This document shows, one piece after another, positions 33,667-45,371 of a stretch of 64,000 nt of DNA. The notes below the pieces were generated by a model, which was not told the DNA's origin, did no database searches, and saw only the letters and a program-made list of their open reading frames with translations. Within the stretch, counting starts at the first letter, position 1; each line of letters starts with the position of its first letter. The stretch comes from Ustilaginoidea virens (taxonomy: Eukaryota > Ascomycota > Sordariomycetes > Hypocreales > Clavicipitaceae): the NCBI RefSeq assembly GCF_000687475.1, contig NC_057316.1:6262001-6326000 (forward strand), written 5' to 3'. A program made the position numbers and the translations under genes.

Positions 33667-36600
33667 ATGGCCAGTTAGAACGTTCCTACCGCTAATAACC
33701 CAGGCTACTAAGTCCCTAATACAGCAGAGGTAGAAGAATCTAATAATAACTAGGAAATGGCCCAGCTTAGGGAAGACCAACAGGAAATAAGAAAAGAATT
33801 CAGTTATAAATTTAATTGAATGAACTCTAAAATCGATTTTTTGGCTGATAAGGTAGGCACCTTAGTAGACAGACTAATCAAGCCTACTGCTAGCCCACCA
33901 TCCCAGGATATAATGGATGTGGATACCTTCCAAACCCCTATAGGTAAAGGAAATAACCCACTATCACTACCTAAAGCCTAGCAACAACCCCTACCGGTTC
34001 TATCCAGTATTAGCAGCCAAGTCAGCACTATAGCTATTAAGGAACTAGCTAAGACAGCCAATAGATTCCAGGAATCATAAAAGCTAAGGGGGGCATCTAA
34101 CTTCGACCAATAAAAACAGGCCCTTATAATTCAACTTAGGGCACTTAATATCGCTAAATTTATCGAAGATCCTTTTATTACTAGCAAATTTAACGACTCA
34201 GAGCAAGCACTTTTACTATTACTTATTAAGAATAGTTGCACAGAAGGACCAGCTGCCGCTATCAACTAGTGCACTAACCCAGAGTCAGCCTTTATATTAC
34301 TCACTAAATAGTATTCTCACTCATCAGATATATAGCAGACCCACCTATATCCTGCCTTCCATTAATTAAATTTTACGGGCTATAAAGGTACCTTGGAATC
34401 TTTTAACGCCTCCTTTAATAGCTACCTATCCAGGCTGCAAATTTTAGGCTCCTATATACAACCTTTCGACCAAATCAGCCAGTATTTATATACTATAGAA
34501 GGGGTCTTTTTTCAGTGGGCAGAACGGCACCGCACAATAATGAGAATCGCCTATACTTAAGGAAATACATCAAATATTAACCTACAATTTTATATGGTTG
34601 ATTTACTAGAAGAATAACGCATTAAAGGATCATTAGTAGCAAGGGCTACCACCTACCTCGCAAAGGTTAAGGGTGCCGCTACTAACGCTAACAATAGTAG
34701 CAAGCCGGCTAGTAATAATACTAGCAAGGGTGGTAAAAACACTACCACTAATGCCAATAAAAAGAAACAGGGGTCTTCTTCTACCCAACAATAAGAGTCT
34801 TCTTCAGCCATATAAGGCAAGCCGGAAAATAAGAAGAAGAAAGAAAAGAAAGATTTAGCTAATAAAGTAGATACCCCACAAAAGACCGAGGAAAAGACTA
34901 TTAATTCCTTCATACTAGGGAATTATAATACTCTAAGTCTTACACCCAGTAAGATAGCCTATTCTTCCTTCTAGGACCGCGAATATATGTAATTTCTAGC
35001 TACCAGCTATAGTGCATAATCCGGTGGGAAAATGCCAACAGATTCTTTGCTCTACGATACTAATTCTATAGTGCATATCATTAACGATAAAAAGCACTTC
35101 ACCTACTTCTAATACTATACCGGAAATAGACCAGTCATCAGCATAGGTGGTGGCCCAATCAAGCCCAGTGGGTAGGGCATAGCGCGTTTTACCGTGCTAT
35201 AGGCCACTAACCTACCTTAGTGGGGCACCTTAGAGCTTACTAACGCCCTCTTCATACCAGCTTTTAATATTAATATCTTTAGCGGCATTAAACACTATCT
35301 AAATTGTGGCAGTATTTAGGGCCAAAGCCTAATTAACAGCAATAACAAATGCATTAGGCTTCTTAATTTTAAGAAGTATAGCTTCTTTTTACAACAGAAA
35401 GGGGTAGATTCGCCGTTTTTACACTATTCTAGCTAAAATTACCTAGCTACACACAATATCTCGGTCGAAATACTTGCCCCAGCCAACCCAGAAGAATATA
35501 AGGAATATCCCCTACCAGAGGATTTACCTACCCCACCAGCTAACTCAGACCTTCCACTTCCACCAGCTAATTCGCAAGAAATCCTACTAGCTGACCCACT
35601 AGTTAGTCCTGGTTTTTCGGTGGTACCAACAGAGGCTGCTATTCCCAATACAGCTCAACCACCACAGAGGGCCCCGGTCGCCCTTAACCCTGCCCTAATA
35701 CCAACTGCTAATATAGAATATCAAAAGCTGCTATTATTAGCCGGACTTTAGCATATCCGGCTTAGGCACATCAGAATCCAACTTTTAAAGAAAACCTATA
35801 TATCAACCATAGGGTTACCTAATCTCAGTAAGGTAAAGGATTCTAACTTTAACTGCATCGCCTATAAAAAGGCAAAGTCAGTTCGGCATTTTACATCAGG
35901 GGCTATACCAGACCCTATATATTATTTAGATATTATAGAGGGCGATATCTTCCAAATCAACCCTCTACCATATAATAAACGCCCCATTTGCCTCATCTTA
36001 ATTGACCAGAAATCACACTTCCGTTAGGTACATTTACTACCCAATAAAGAAGGACCCACGGTATTCCCAGTATTACAAGGGTTCTTCCAAGGTCTTAAGA
36101 ATCGCTATAGCAAATCAGCTATTAAATTCCACTATAATAGTGGCAAGGAAATCAACGATGTTATTATAGCCTGGCTAGCTCTTAAGGGCATAGATTTTTT
36201 AACCTTTTTCCCTTATATTCATAAGCAAAATAGGTTAGCAGAACGCTCTATATGGGTCATTATTAACCGACTTAGAGCTACTATACTTTAGTCTCAGTTA
36301 CCTTCTTACCTTTAGTCTATAGTAATTCTTAGTATTACTACCTTGGTAAATCTAATAGCAGTTACAAACCGTTCCTTATCACCTTTCGAAGAATTAAAGA
36401 AGGATTTTCCGGAAATTACGTATTACTACCTACCCAATCTTACTAGCTTCAGGGCTATTAGTGCGGCTATAGAGGTGCTAATCCCTCTAGAAAAACGGGT
36501 TATCAGCCATAAGCTGGCCCCCTAGACCGAGTCAGGTAGGTTACTAGCTATGCTAGGTAACGGTACCTACCTCGTCTACATCCTATATTGCCGGGTCGTC

Positions 36601-39396
36601 ACTAAGATCTCTTTTATTACTTTTACCTACTAAAATGAAGGTATAGGCCCTATTTTAAGTAGCCTAAAGGGCACTTTTGATTTCCAACCGCCTTTTAATT
36701 TAGAGGGGGTAAATATCGACTAAATTGCTCTAGAAGAGCCTATCTGGAAGTCGCCTCGCCTAAATATGCCTATTTCAGGCTTAGCCGAGGGTATAGGCCT
36801 ACCATAGGCTACGGATCCAATATAGCCTACAGGCCCACCATAAATGGGCCTAATACAGCATACGGATCCACTACAACCAGTGGGCCTACTAATTGGCCTG
36901 CCACAGCACTCTGCAATATTTCCTAGTAATTCGCTATCTTTCGATTCTAAATCGCTTTAGCCTAACTTAGCTTTTTAGCTTAGGTAAAACGGTCCTTTTT
37001 CACCGGCTAAGGAAAATACAGCCTTTTCCTATATAAAAAGGCTGCAAATGCTAGGAAATACAGAAAGCTCTTATCACTAGGAATCTCAATCACTAAGATT
37101 TTCCGAATCCATCACAAAAGTGGGCATACCCCGCATATATGAAAATTCTGACTCGCCCCATATAGTAAATTTTTAGTGGTCCGAATCTCAAAGCCCTATA
37201 TATACTGATTTTCTACGACTTTCCGACACAACAGATTCTGCCTTTTCGCCCGGCTTCCTAGTAAATACAGCATTTCGCTATAGTAAAACGCTGCCTACAC
37301 TAGAATATCTAAAATTCGAGAGTCTAGATATCGCCTCAAATGAGAGACCGTAGGAGAAAATATTTCGAGTATCAGAAAAAGTGCCTATTTAGCCATACTA
37401 GGTTAGGGCTACTAGGGGTAGAATTTAAGGAAGAATACAGCCATAGATACAAGACATGCAAGATATCCTAGGTTATGGATACTATAGGTCACTTTTGGAC
37501 CTATAGGCTGACCAATAGCCTAACCTATAGACTGACTAACAGTCTGACCAATAGTCTGACCTATAGACTGACTAATAGGGTGCTTTCCTACCTACCCAGC
37601 CGAAAAACGACCAGATTTTCGGATATTTAGGCAGCCCCCTAGAGGCTCCCACATAGGATTTCCCCCCTTCCTATGCTTTTTACTAGTAAATATACGATAT
37701 TTGCTATATAGTAAAGATTAAGGCTGCAAAACGGGCCCTAGAAGGTGTGCCTAATAGCTGGAAGGAAGTCTTATACAGCCTATAAAAGGATAGCTGGGTT
37801 AAGGCCTTATTTTTGGAATTCGAGCAATTAATCGATTTAAATATCTTCTAATTTATTCCTAAGACTAGTGTTCCTACTAATAGGAAAATATTGCGTAACC
37901 GGCCTATTTTTCGCGTTAAGAAAGATGCAAATAATAACCCGGTTAAATATAAAGCACGATTAGTTGTTAAAGGCTTTATGTAGGTATCTAGGTAAGACTT
38001 TACGGAGACCTATGCCTCTACTTCGATCCCACTAATATAGAGGATTATCCTTGCTTTTACTGCTGCAAACAATTGGGAAATAGAGCAGATCGACTTTATT
38101 AGTGCCTTTCTAAATAGTGAACTACTAGAGACGATTTATATGGAGATTCCAGCTGGTTTTCTAGAATTTGCAGAAAGCCTACTCTCACCTAACCTAGCCT
38201 TATGGTCTGACTAGTAGCGTCGTCGACTTCTAGCCTTACTTACTAAGGTTGGATATAACCCCTCTATATTATAAGTCATACTATTAAAGAAAGCCTTATA
38301 TGGGCTAAAATAAGGCCCTCGCGAGTGGTAGTTATAGTTAAAAGACCTTCTAGTATAAGAGGGTTTTAAGCCGTTACTTTCTGATGCTGCCGTTTTCTAT
38401 AATAAAGGAACGCATACCTTTATTGTAACCTATATAGATGACTATTTGATTGTCGGTCCGGACCTTAGCTATATTGACCAGCTTAAGGCTAAGTTCCATA
38501 AGGTTTATGCTATAGAAGACTGAGGACCTGCCTCCTTCTTTCTAGGAGTGTAGATTATTAGGGATAGAGAAAAGGGTCTATTATAGCTGCATTAATCGCA
38601 ATTTATTACGGAAGTCCTTAAGAAATTCAACCTTAAGGACGCACGACCGTATCTAATTCCACTATAGCCCGGTATACTCGCTAAGTCTGAGGCTGATAAT
38701 ACGCCGCTAGATGCTAGTAATTAACACTTATTCCAGTAGCTAGTAGGGACATCGATGTGGTTGATGATAATATCAAGACCTAACCTTGCCTTTCCAACGC
38801 AATACCTATCATGATATATATAATAGGCTTCCACTATACAGCTTAATGCTATTAAGGGCGCTTTTCGCTACTTAGCTGGTATGGCAAATACAGCCATTTA
38901 TTACCGAGCCGCTAAAGCTACCGTAGTATTAGCTGCATTTTCTGATAGCGATTTTGCTAGATGCCGGCTGACTTCTAAGTCTACTAGTGGTTATCTTACT
39001 ACCTTAAATAGTGGGCCTATTAGCTGGAGGTCAAAACGGTCTTCGACTGTGGTTTTATTAACGCTTGAAGCCGAGTCTAATATAATGCTTGAAGCGATTC
39101 GCGAAGTAGAGTAGATATCTAATTTATTTAAAGAAATCCAGGTCGATATTCAACGCCCGATACTACTATACTGCGATAACTAAGGGTCTATTTCTAACGC
39201 AAATGACCCAAATCAGCATGCCCGTATTAAGCATACCTTGCTTAAATTCCGGTATATACGTGAGAAGGCCTACGGTGGCCTAGTAAAAATATCTTATTTA
39301 CCTACGACAGATATGCCTACGGATAGACTTACCAAACCACTCCTAAGCCCGAAATTCCCCATATTTCGGCAATTATTAGGGCTGCAATCCCTATAA
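33667..39396 (+). pseudogene. gag-pol polyprotein pseudogene, nested Copia-A
   Basis: There are 1,910 codons in a single frame from ATG 33,667 to TAA 39,394-39,396. They carry many TAG/TAA stops, starting at codon 4 (Gln in the sister copy). Gag is at 33,667 to about 34,900. The protease reads DTNS at 35,056, where DTG is expected, so it is inactivated. The integrase zinc-binding region is near 35,750-35,870, the core Asp (LIDQK) near 36,000 and the Glu (NRLAERS) near 36,230. The linker with Q/TDQ repeats is at about 36,700-37,640. RT has an intact YIDD at 38,431-38,442. RNase H has SDSDFA near 38,941 and LEAES near 39,064. Confidence 0.9.
36780..37620 (+). repeat. Low-complexity linker between integrase and RT in Copia-A
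   Basis: Two short-unit arrays lie here: a CCTATAGG/GGGCC-type array near 36,790-36,910 and a CTGACCAATAGT-type array near 37,500-37,580. The second encodes Gln/Thr/Asp/Ser-rich repeats broken by TAG. The same arrays occur in reverse at 5,620-5,700 and 6,290-6,430, and at 47,190-47,260 and 47,860-47,990. Confidence 0.75.
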
Positions 39397-39471
39397 TTTT
39401 TTCTTCTTTTTTATGGGACTTCTTTCTTTTATTCTAACGCTAGGATTAGCTATGTTGCTAATCAGAGGGGG

Positions 39472-40186
39472 TGTTGAAATTAGTGCCTTTTTAGCTGTAT
39501 TTTGGTACTGGTCTCGCTACCATACGACGTTTCTGCGTTGAGATATCGCGGTGGCTATACTAGGCGCTATAGTGGGGCACAGCGCCTTACAACGCCGATT
39601 ATAGTGGGCCGCAGCGCCGGTCACGGCACCGGCACAGCGCCCCACAGCCGGCTACAGCGGCCGGTCACAGCGGGCCACAGGGCCCACAACAGGCGGCGCA
39701 TTTCTACGGGATTACCAAATGGGCAAACCTTGCTAATACCAGCACTTTCGGCCTTCTACATACAGTCACCCGCTACACCGGTTATTTACAGCAGACCGAT
39801 ATAGGGCTTCCGGCCCGTACGGCAGGCTGTTATAGGGCATCCGGCATACCGCTATAAGCCACTGGGCTTGGTTGGGTAGGCATTGGGTAGGATATTGGGC
39901 ACGGTTGGGCAGACCGACTTTTCGTCGGGTTTTTCGCTATTTTTGCGGTTTTTCATTATTTTCAACCACTTTTTCAAGATGGTAGAAATATGCCCAAAAT
40001 TCCCTCTTTCTAGCTAGAATAGTCACCAACAATTAGAATCAGATTTCCCTGACATCTTTGCTCTGGTCAACCTCTTGTGCGCTTTAAATCTTTAACCAGC
40101 TCTTTGTTTTATTCTGCAACGCCTTGTACGCCACTGTCGGTATCCAGTACATTTCCAACAGTGTTCTGAATCACCATTTTGCAACA
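39472..40186 (+). repeat. 3' LTR of nested Copia-A
   Basis: This 715-bp LTR has the same length as the 5' LTR. Differences are CA/TA and TG/TA transitions. Confidence 0.95.
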
Positions 40187-40191
40187 GGTTG

Positions 40192-41813
40192 CTACTAAAA
40201 CGACCTTTATTACCTTTATTTATCAAAATGAAGGTATAGGCCTTATTTCTAGTGGCCTAGAAGAAGACTTTCATAAAGGGTAAAATATAGGTTTAAAGGG
40301 GGTATCTAGCAGTAAAGAACCTGCTATTTTACTGGATGACCTAGAAAGCATTCCTGACCCTACTAACTCTACTAACCTTACTAGTATTACTAATACTAAT
40401 GCTATACCGGATGACCTGGAAAGCATACCGGACCCTACTAATATTACTAATAATAATATTATACTGGATGACCTTAAAAGCGTCCCTAGTATTATTAATA
40501 TTAATACTACCCCTATAATTTAGTCTCCGGCTATTGTAAAGGATGACCTTATAGATATTCTTACTAGCCTTATTCCTGCTGACCTTACTAGCTTTACTGG
40601 CCCTATTAGCCCTATTGGCCCTATTAGCCCTACTGGCCCTATTGGCCCTATTAGCCCTACTGGCCCTACTGGCCCTACTAATCCTATGGGCCCTACTAAC
40701 CCTACTGGCTTTACCGACTTATTCCCTTAGGAGGGTTATATCTTACACTACCTAATATAGGATTCCTATTATAAAGCGAAGCGTAAGCTTGCTAAAAATG
40801 CTGACGGCACGCCAAATAGCTAGAAGGATATGCTATAAAGCCCTGAAAAAGACCTTTAGATAAAGGCCTTATTTAAGGAATTTGAGCAGTTATTGGATAC
40901 TAAAGTCTTCTAATTTATTCCTAAGTCTAGCGTTCCTATTGATAGGAAAATTATACGCAATAGGCCTGTTTTTCGGGTTAAAAAGGATGCTAATAATCAG
41001 CCTATAAAATATAAGGCTAGATTAGTTATCAAGAGTTTTATATAAGTCGAAGGAAAGGACTTTTAGTATACCTATGCTTCTACCTTTATCCTACCTACCT
41101 AGAGGGTTATACTAGCTTTAGCTGTTAGTAATTATTAGGAAATAGAGCAAATTGACTTTATAGGCGCTTTTCTAAATAGCGAACTTTCTGAAACTATTTA
41201 TATAGATATTCCTAATGGATTCCTTAAATTTACGGAAAGTTTACTAACTAATAATAAGCTTTGGTCTAATATATAGCGCCAACGGCTACTAATTTTGCTT
41301 AAAGAAGTTGGCTTTGACCCTTCTATAAAGCAAGCTATTTTATTAAAGAAGGCCCTATACGGACTAAAATAAGTACCCCGCGAATGGCAATACCGGCTAA
41401 AAGACCTGATTTTTAGTAAAGGCTTCTTACCTTTAGCCTCTGATGCTGCCGTCTTTTATAATAAGCAAACTAGCACCTTTATCGTTACTTATATTGACGA
41501 TTGCCTATTAGTTGGTCCAAATATAACTTATATTAACCAGCTAAAAAGGAAATTTCATAAGGTTTATACTATAGAAGACTGCGGTCTGGCTTCCTTCTTT
41601 TTAGGCGTATAGATTATACGAAATAGGAAGGAAGGTCTATTGTGGCTATACTAAGCCTAATTTATAGCAGAGGTTTTAGCTAAATTCGGCTTATAGAATC
41701 CTAAACCTCAGCTAATTCTACTTTAACTAGGGATTCTAAATGAATCTAGTGGAAAAGATCTTAGCCCTAAATTTACTAGGTTCCGCGAGTTACTAGGTCT
41801 TAGGGCCTGCTAA
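40192..41813 (+). pseudogene. pol remainder of Copia-B derivative 2 (linker and RT)
   Basis: The frame resumes after the second GGTTG. A DDLESIPDPTN block (about 40,320-40,480) and an expanded Gly-Pro-Thr/Ile array (about 40,590-40,720) precede RT, whose YIDD box is at 41,490-41,501. After GKDLSP the frame jumps directly to the family C-terminus (KFTRFRELLGL), so RNase H is deleted through a short CCCTA match. About a dozen TAG/TAA codons interrupt the frame. Confidence 0.85.
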
Positions 41814-41933
41814 CTTATACTAACTTACTTTTACTAAGGTTTTTCTTATGTTTTTCCTTAGCACTTTTAATGCATTTTCTTTCATTATCCTTTACACGAT
41901 TAGCTTACTACTATAGTAGCTAATCAGAGGGGG

Positions 41934-42651
41934 TGTTAAAACCCTATAGTAGCCTATTAGGCTGCTGGCCTAATGCTCTGCTGGCTTACTGACCTTTTGT
42001 CCCTTATACCGCCTCTTTGACTTATGGTAGTCTTACTTTAGGCCTTTGCCTTTTACCTTAGGATTTTTAGTGGATTATTTACTGTATATCAAGTAAGGTA
42101 GGCCTTATTAAAAAAGGTGTGGTATTGCTAAATTAGCGTGGTGGGCCTACTAGTGTGGTGGCGGCCTACTAGTGTGGTGGCTAGTCCACTAGTGTGGTGG
42201 GTAGTTACTAGCGTGGTGGCTAATTACTAGTGCGGTGGTTAGGGTGGTTGGAAAGGCTGGATATAGTGGGGCTGCTGACGTATTATATACGTGGCATAGC
42301 GAGCATTACGGGGAGCTTTCTTACTGGCTATCTTGGATGCCTGGGCCCACCCCTTTTTCGTGTATATATAAGATAGCTTTTCCCCTTCTTTCTAGATAGT
42401 AGAAGGGCAGCATAATCGAGTCTATTAATACACTATATGCCTCTTAACTTCTTACCTTCCCTGCGTTTTCTGGTTATTTTATATTTGCCTTGCCTTTATA
42501 CTTGCCCTGCTTTATAGCACTTATATAGTCTTAGGACTTAGTGAAAAATCTAGTATTTATACTAAGATTAGTTCACAGGTCGCAGACAGTCTCGTGCCAT
42601 CTAGCTAGCTAGTAAGGCTCTGCTTTTATAGTGACCTTAAGAATTGCAATA
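41934..42651 (+). repeat. 3' LTR of Copia-B derivative 2
   Basis: This 718-bp LTR is preceded by the polypurine tract CAGAGGGGG (41,925-41,933). Confidence 0.93.
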
Positions 42652-44404
42652 ACTATCATTATCTTTAGTAGTAGTCTTAGTAGAAGGTCTAGCTTCAGTA
42701 GCTTTAGTAGACTTTTTATTAGTAGCCTGGGTAGCCTAGGTAGCCTAGGTATCGTTATTTTGCCTACTAACTAGGCCCTATATAAGGTCAGTTAGTATAT
42801 TCATCTAGGACTTCATATCGTCTATATCCAGCTGTAGTTATACGTTAGCATCAGCCTTAGTATTGGATTCAGGGACCTTATAGGATCCTAACTCTGCTAT
42901 AGTAGGCAAAAAGGGTTTAAAAATCCATTGAAAAATGGTGCCGATAGTTATAAAATAGAGGAATAACTAGCTGAATAACTAGCAAAATAGTCGAATAACT
43001 AGTAAATTAGCTAATAAAATAGTCGAATAACTAGTAAAATAGCCAGTAAAATAGTCGAATAACTAATCGGATTGTCAGTATATATAGTAGCTAGTAGCCT
43101 ACTATAAAAGGTAACCGCAGAATATAGCGGTAGGTCTTAGTATAAAAGCACAGATGCCGTAGGCGTTATATAAGTCCGTATTATAGCGTTAGTATTTAAA
43201 GGTGCTTATATAGTGCCGTAATATAAAGGTGCCGTAAGTGCCATAGGTACCGTAGGTGCCGTGGGTGCTATAGGTGCCGTAATATAAAAGGTGCCGTAAG
43301 TACCATACCAAAAGTGCTATAAGTGGAAGAGTATAACAGGTGCCGTATAATGCAGTAGGTATCGTGCATTAGATATAAAGCTATTATATAGTAGTATAAT
43401 ATAAAGGATATTACACTATAAAATCCATAGGTGCCATAGGTTACACCGAAAATAACATAAAGTTACGCTAAAAGTGCCGTAAGGTTACGCCATAAGTTGC
43501 CATTAGGTACGCCATTAATTGCCGTAGGGTAATACCATAGGTAATAAAGGGTAAGCTAAAGGTAATAATAGGTAAGCCAAAGTTAATAAGGGTAAGCCGA
43601 AGATACTAAAGGATAGCTATATTAGTAGTACTAATAAGCAAAAGAGACTAAGGGGTAAACATAAAAAAGTAGGGTAAAAATAAAGAAGTAAAAACCCAGG
43701 CTTATAACCTATTGCAATTCTAAAGGTCACTATAAAGCAAAGCCTTATTAGCTAGCTAGATAGTACGAGACTGTCTGCGACCTATAACTTAATCTTAATA
43801 TAAATACTAGATTTTTCAATAAGTCCTAAGACTATATAAGTGCTATAAAGCGAGGCAAGTATAAAGGCAAGGCAAATATAAGATAACCAGAATAACATAG
43901 GGAAGGTAGGAGTTAAGAGGCATATAGTGTATTAATAGGTTCGATTATACTACCCTTCTACTATTTAGAAAGAAGGGGGAAAGCTATCCTATATATATAC
44001 GAAGGAGAGGTAGGCCTAGATATCTAGGGTAGCCAGTAAGAAAGCTCCCTATAATACTCATTACTAACCCCGCTATATCCAACTAACCCCGCTATATCCA
44101 GCCACTCTAACCATTATACTAGTAACTAACTACTATGCTAGTAACTAGCCACCACGCTAGTAATTAACCACCACACTAGTGGACTAGCCATCACACTAAT
44201 AGGCCGCCACCACACTAATAGGCCACTACGCTAATTTAGCAATACCATACCTTTTTTAATAAGGCCTACCTTACTTAGTATACAGTAATAATCTACTGAA
44301 AATCCTTAAGGTAAAAGATAAAGGCCTAAGGTTAGTAAGACTACCATAAGTTTAAGAGACGGTATAAGGCCAACAGCCTAGTAGGCTACTATAGGATTTT
44401 AACA
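42652..44404 (-). mobile_element. Older Copia-B fragment, right part (gag start, leader, 5' LTR)
   Basis: This continues the minus-strand copy broken at 29,951. The Gag N-terminus is near 42,900-42,660 and the leader with the GCCGTA/TACGGCACC array near 43,150-43,520. The primer site is decayed at about 43,693-43,709, and the 5' LTR is at 43,710-44,404. Extensive G-to-A/C-to-T decay and a shortened LTR make it one of the older Copia-B copies here, consistent with its role as host of derivative 2. Confidence 0.88.
43710..44404 (-). repeat. 5' LTR of the older Copia-B fragment
   Basis: This 695-bp LTR in reverse orientation ends ..GGATTTTAACA. The minisatellite is contracted, and many CA/TG sites have become TA. 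Confidence 0.88.
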
Positions 44405-44540
44405 ACTATAGACTTAAAGTATCTGCATATTATAATATAGCTAGAATTTAAGTTGCATTAATATTTAATTTAAAGAAATTTTTAGAGTATATACGTATAG
44501 GAATTAAAAATCAGCTATAAGCTCGGGTCTTAATATTTAT
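44405..44540. other. AT-rich spacer left of Copia-A copy 3
   Basis: This is 136 bp of very AT-rich sequence with no gene. From about 44,434 (AATATAGCTAGAATTTAAG...) it resembles 52,215-52,325 on the other side of the neighbouring Copia-A element. The two may be related copies of a small unidentified repeat. Confidence 0.5.
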
Positions 44541-45287
44541 TATTGCAAAATGGTGATTCAGAATACTATTGGAAATATACTAGATACCGACAGTAGCATA
44601 TAAGGCGTTGCAGAATAAAATAAAGAGCTGGTTAAAGATTTAAAGCGCATAAGAGGTTGATTAGAGCAAAAATATTAGGGAAATCTAATTCTAATTGTTA
44701 GTAACTATTCTAGCTAGAAAGAGGGAATTTTAGGCATATTTCTACTATTTTGAAAAAGTGGTTAAAAATAATAAAAAACCGCAGAAATAGCAAAAAACCT
44801 AACGAAAAGTCGGTCTGCCTAACCGTGCCCAGTCTATGCCTAATATCCTACCTAATGCCTACCCAACCAAGCCTAATGGCTTATAGCGGTGTGCCGGATG
44901 CCCTATAATAGCCTGCCGTACGGGCTGGAAGCCCTATACCAGTCTGCCGTAAAGGCGCGGTATAGCGGGTGACTATATATAGAAGGCCGAAAGTGCGGTA
45001 TTAATAGGATTTACCCATTTAGTAATCCCGTAGAAATACGCCGCCTGTTGTAGGCCCTATGGCCCACTGTGACCGGCCGCTATGGCCGGATGTAGGTCGC
45101 TATGCTAGTGCCATGACCGGCGCTATAGTCTACTGTAATCGGCGCTATAGCCCATTATAATCGGCGTTATAGGGCGCTATACCCTACCATAGCGCCTAGT
45201 ATAGCCACCGCGATATCTTAACGCAGAGACATCGTATGGTGGCGAGACCAGTACCAAAATACAGCTAAAAAGGCGCTGATTTTAACA
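44541..45287 (-). repeat. 3' LTR of Copia-A copy 3
   Basis: This 747-bp LTR in reverse orientation has more transitions than its partner at 51,348, especially within the GC-rich hairpin core (about 45,060-45,180). Confidence 0.93.
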
Positions 45288-45371
45288 CCCCCTCTAATTA
45301 GCAATATGGCTAATCCTAGCATTTAGAATAAAAGAAAGAAGTCCTATAAAAAATAAAAAAAAAAAGTTAAG

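Larger units (their letters stand above)
32665..40186 (+). mobile_element. Copia-A full-length element nested in Copia-B derivative 2
   Basis: This 7,522-bp element has two 715-bp LTRs and GGTTG duplications (32,660-32,664 and 40,187-40,191). It is the youngest event in the stack older Copia-B fragment < derivative 2 < this element. Internal layout: primer site at 33,380; gag from 33,667; protease; integrase; a 1-kb repetitive linker; RT; RNase H; polypurine tract at 39,463-39,471. Confidence 0.95.
29952..42651 (+). mobile_element. Copia-B deletion derivative 2, carrying a nested Copia-A element
   Basis: The outer boundaries are exact: LTRs at 29,952-30,688 and 41,934-42,651, flanked by ACTAT (29,947-29,951 and 42,652-42,656). 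The Copia-A element at 32,665-40,186 sits inside its coding region. Without that insertion the element is about 5.2 kb. It shares the Gag-core replacement and the integrase deletion with derivative 1. It keeps a complete RT but lacks RNase H. LTR lengths differ (737 and 718 bp), and the copy carries more CA-to-TA changes than derivative 1. Confidence 0.93.
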
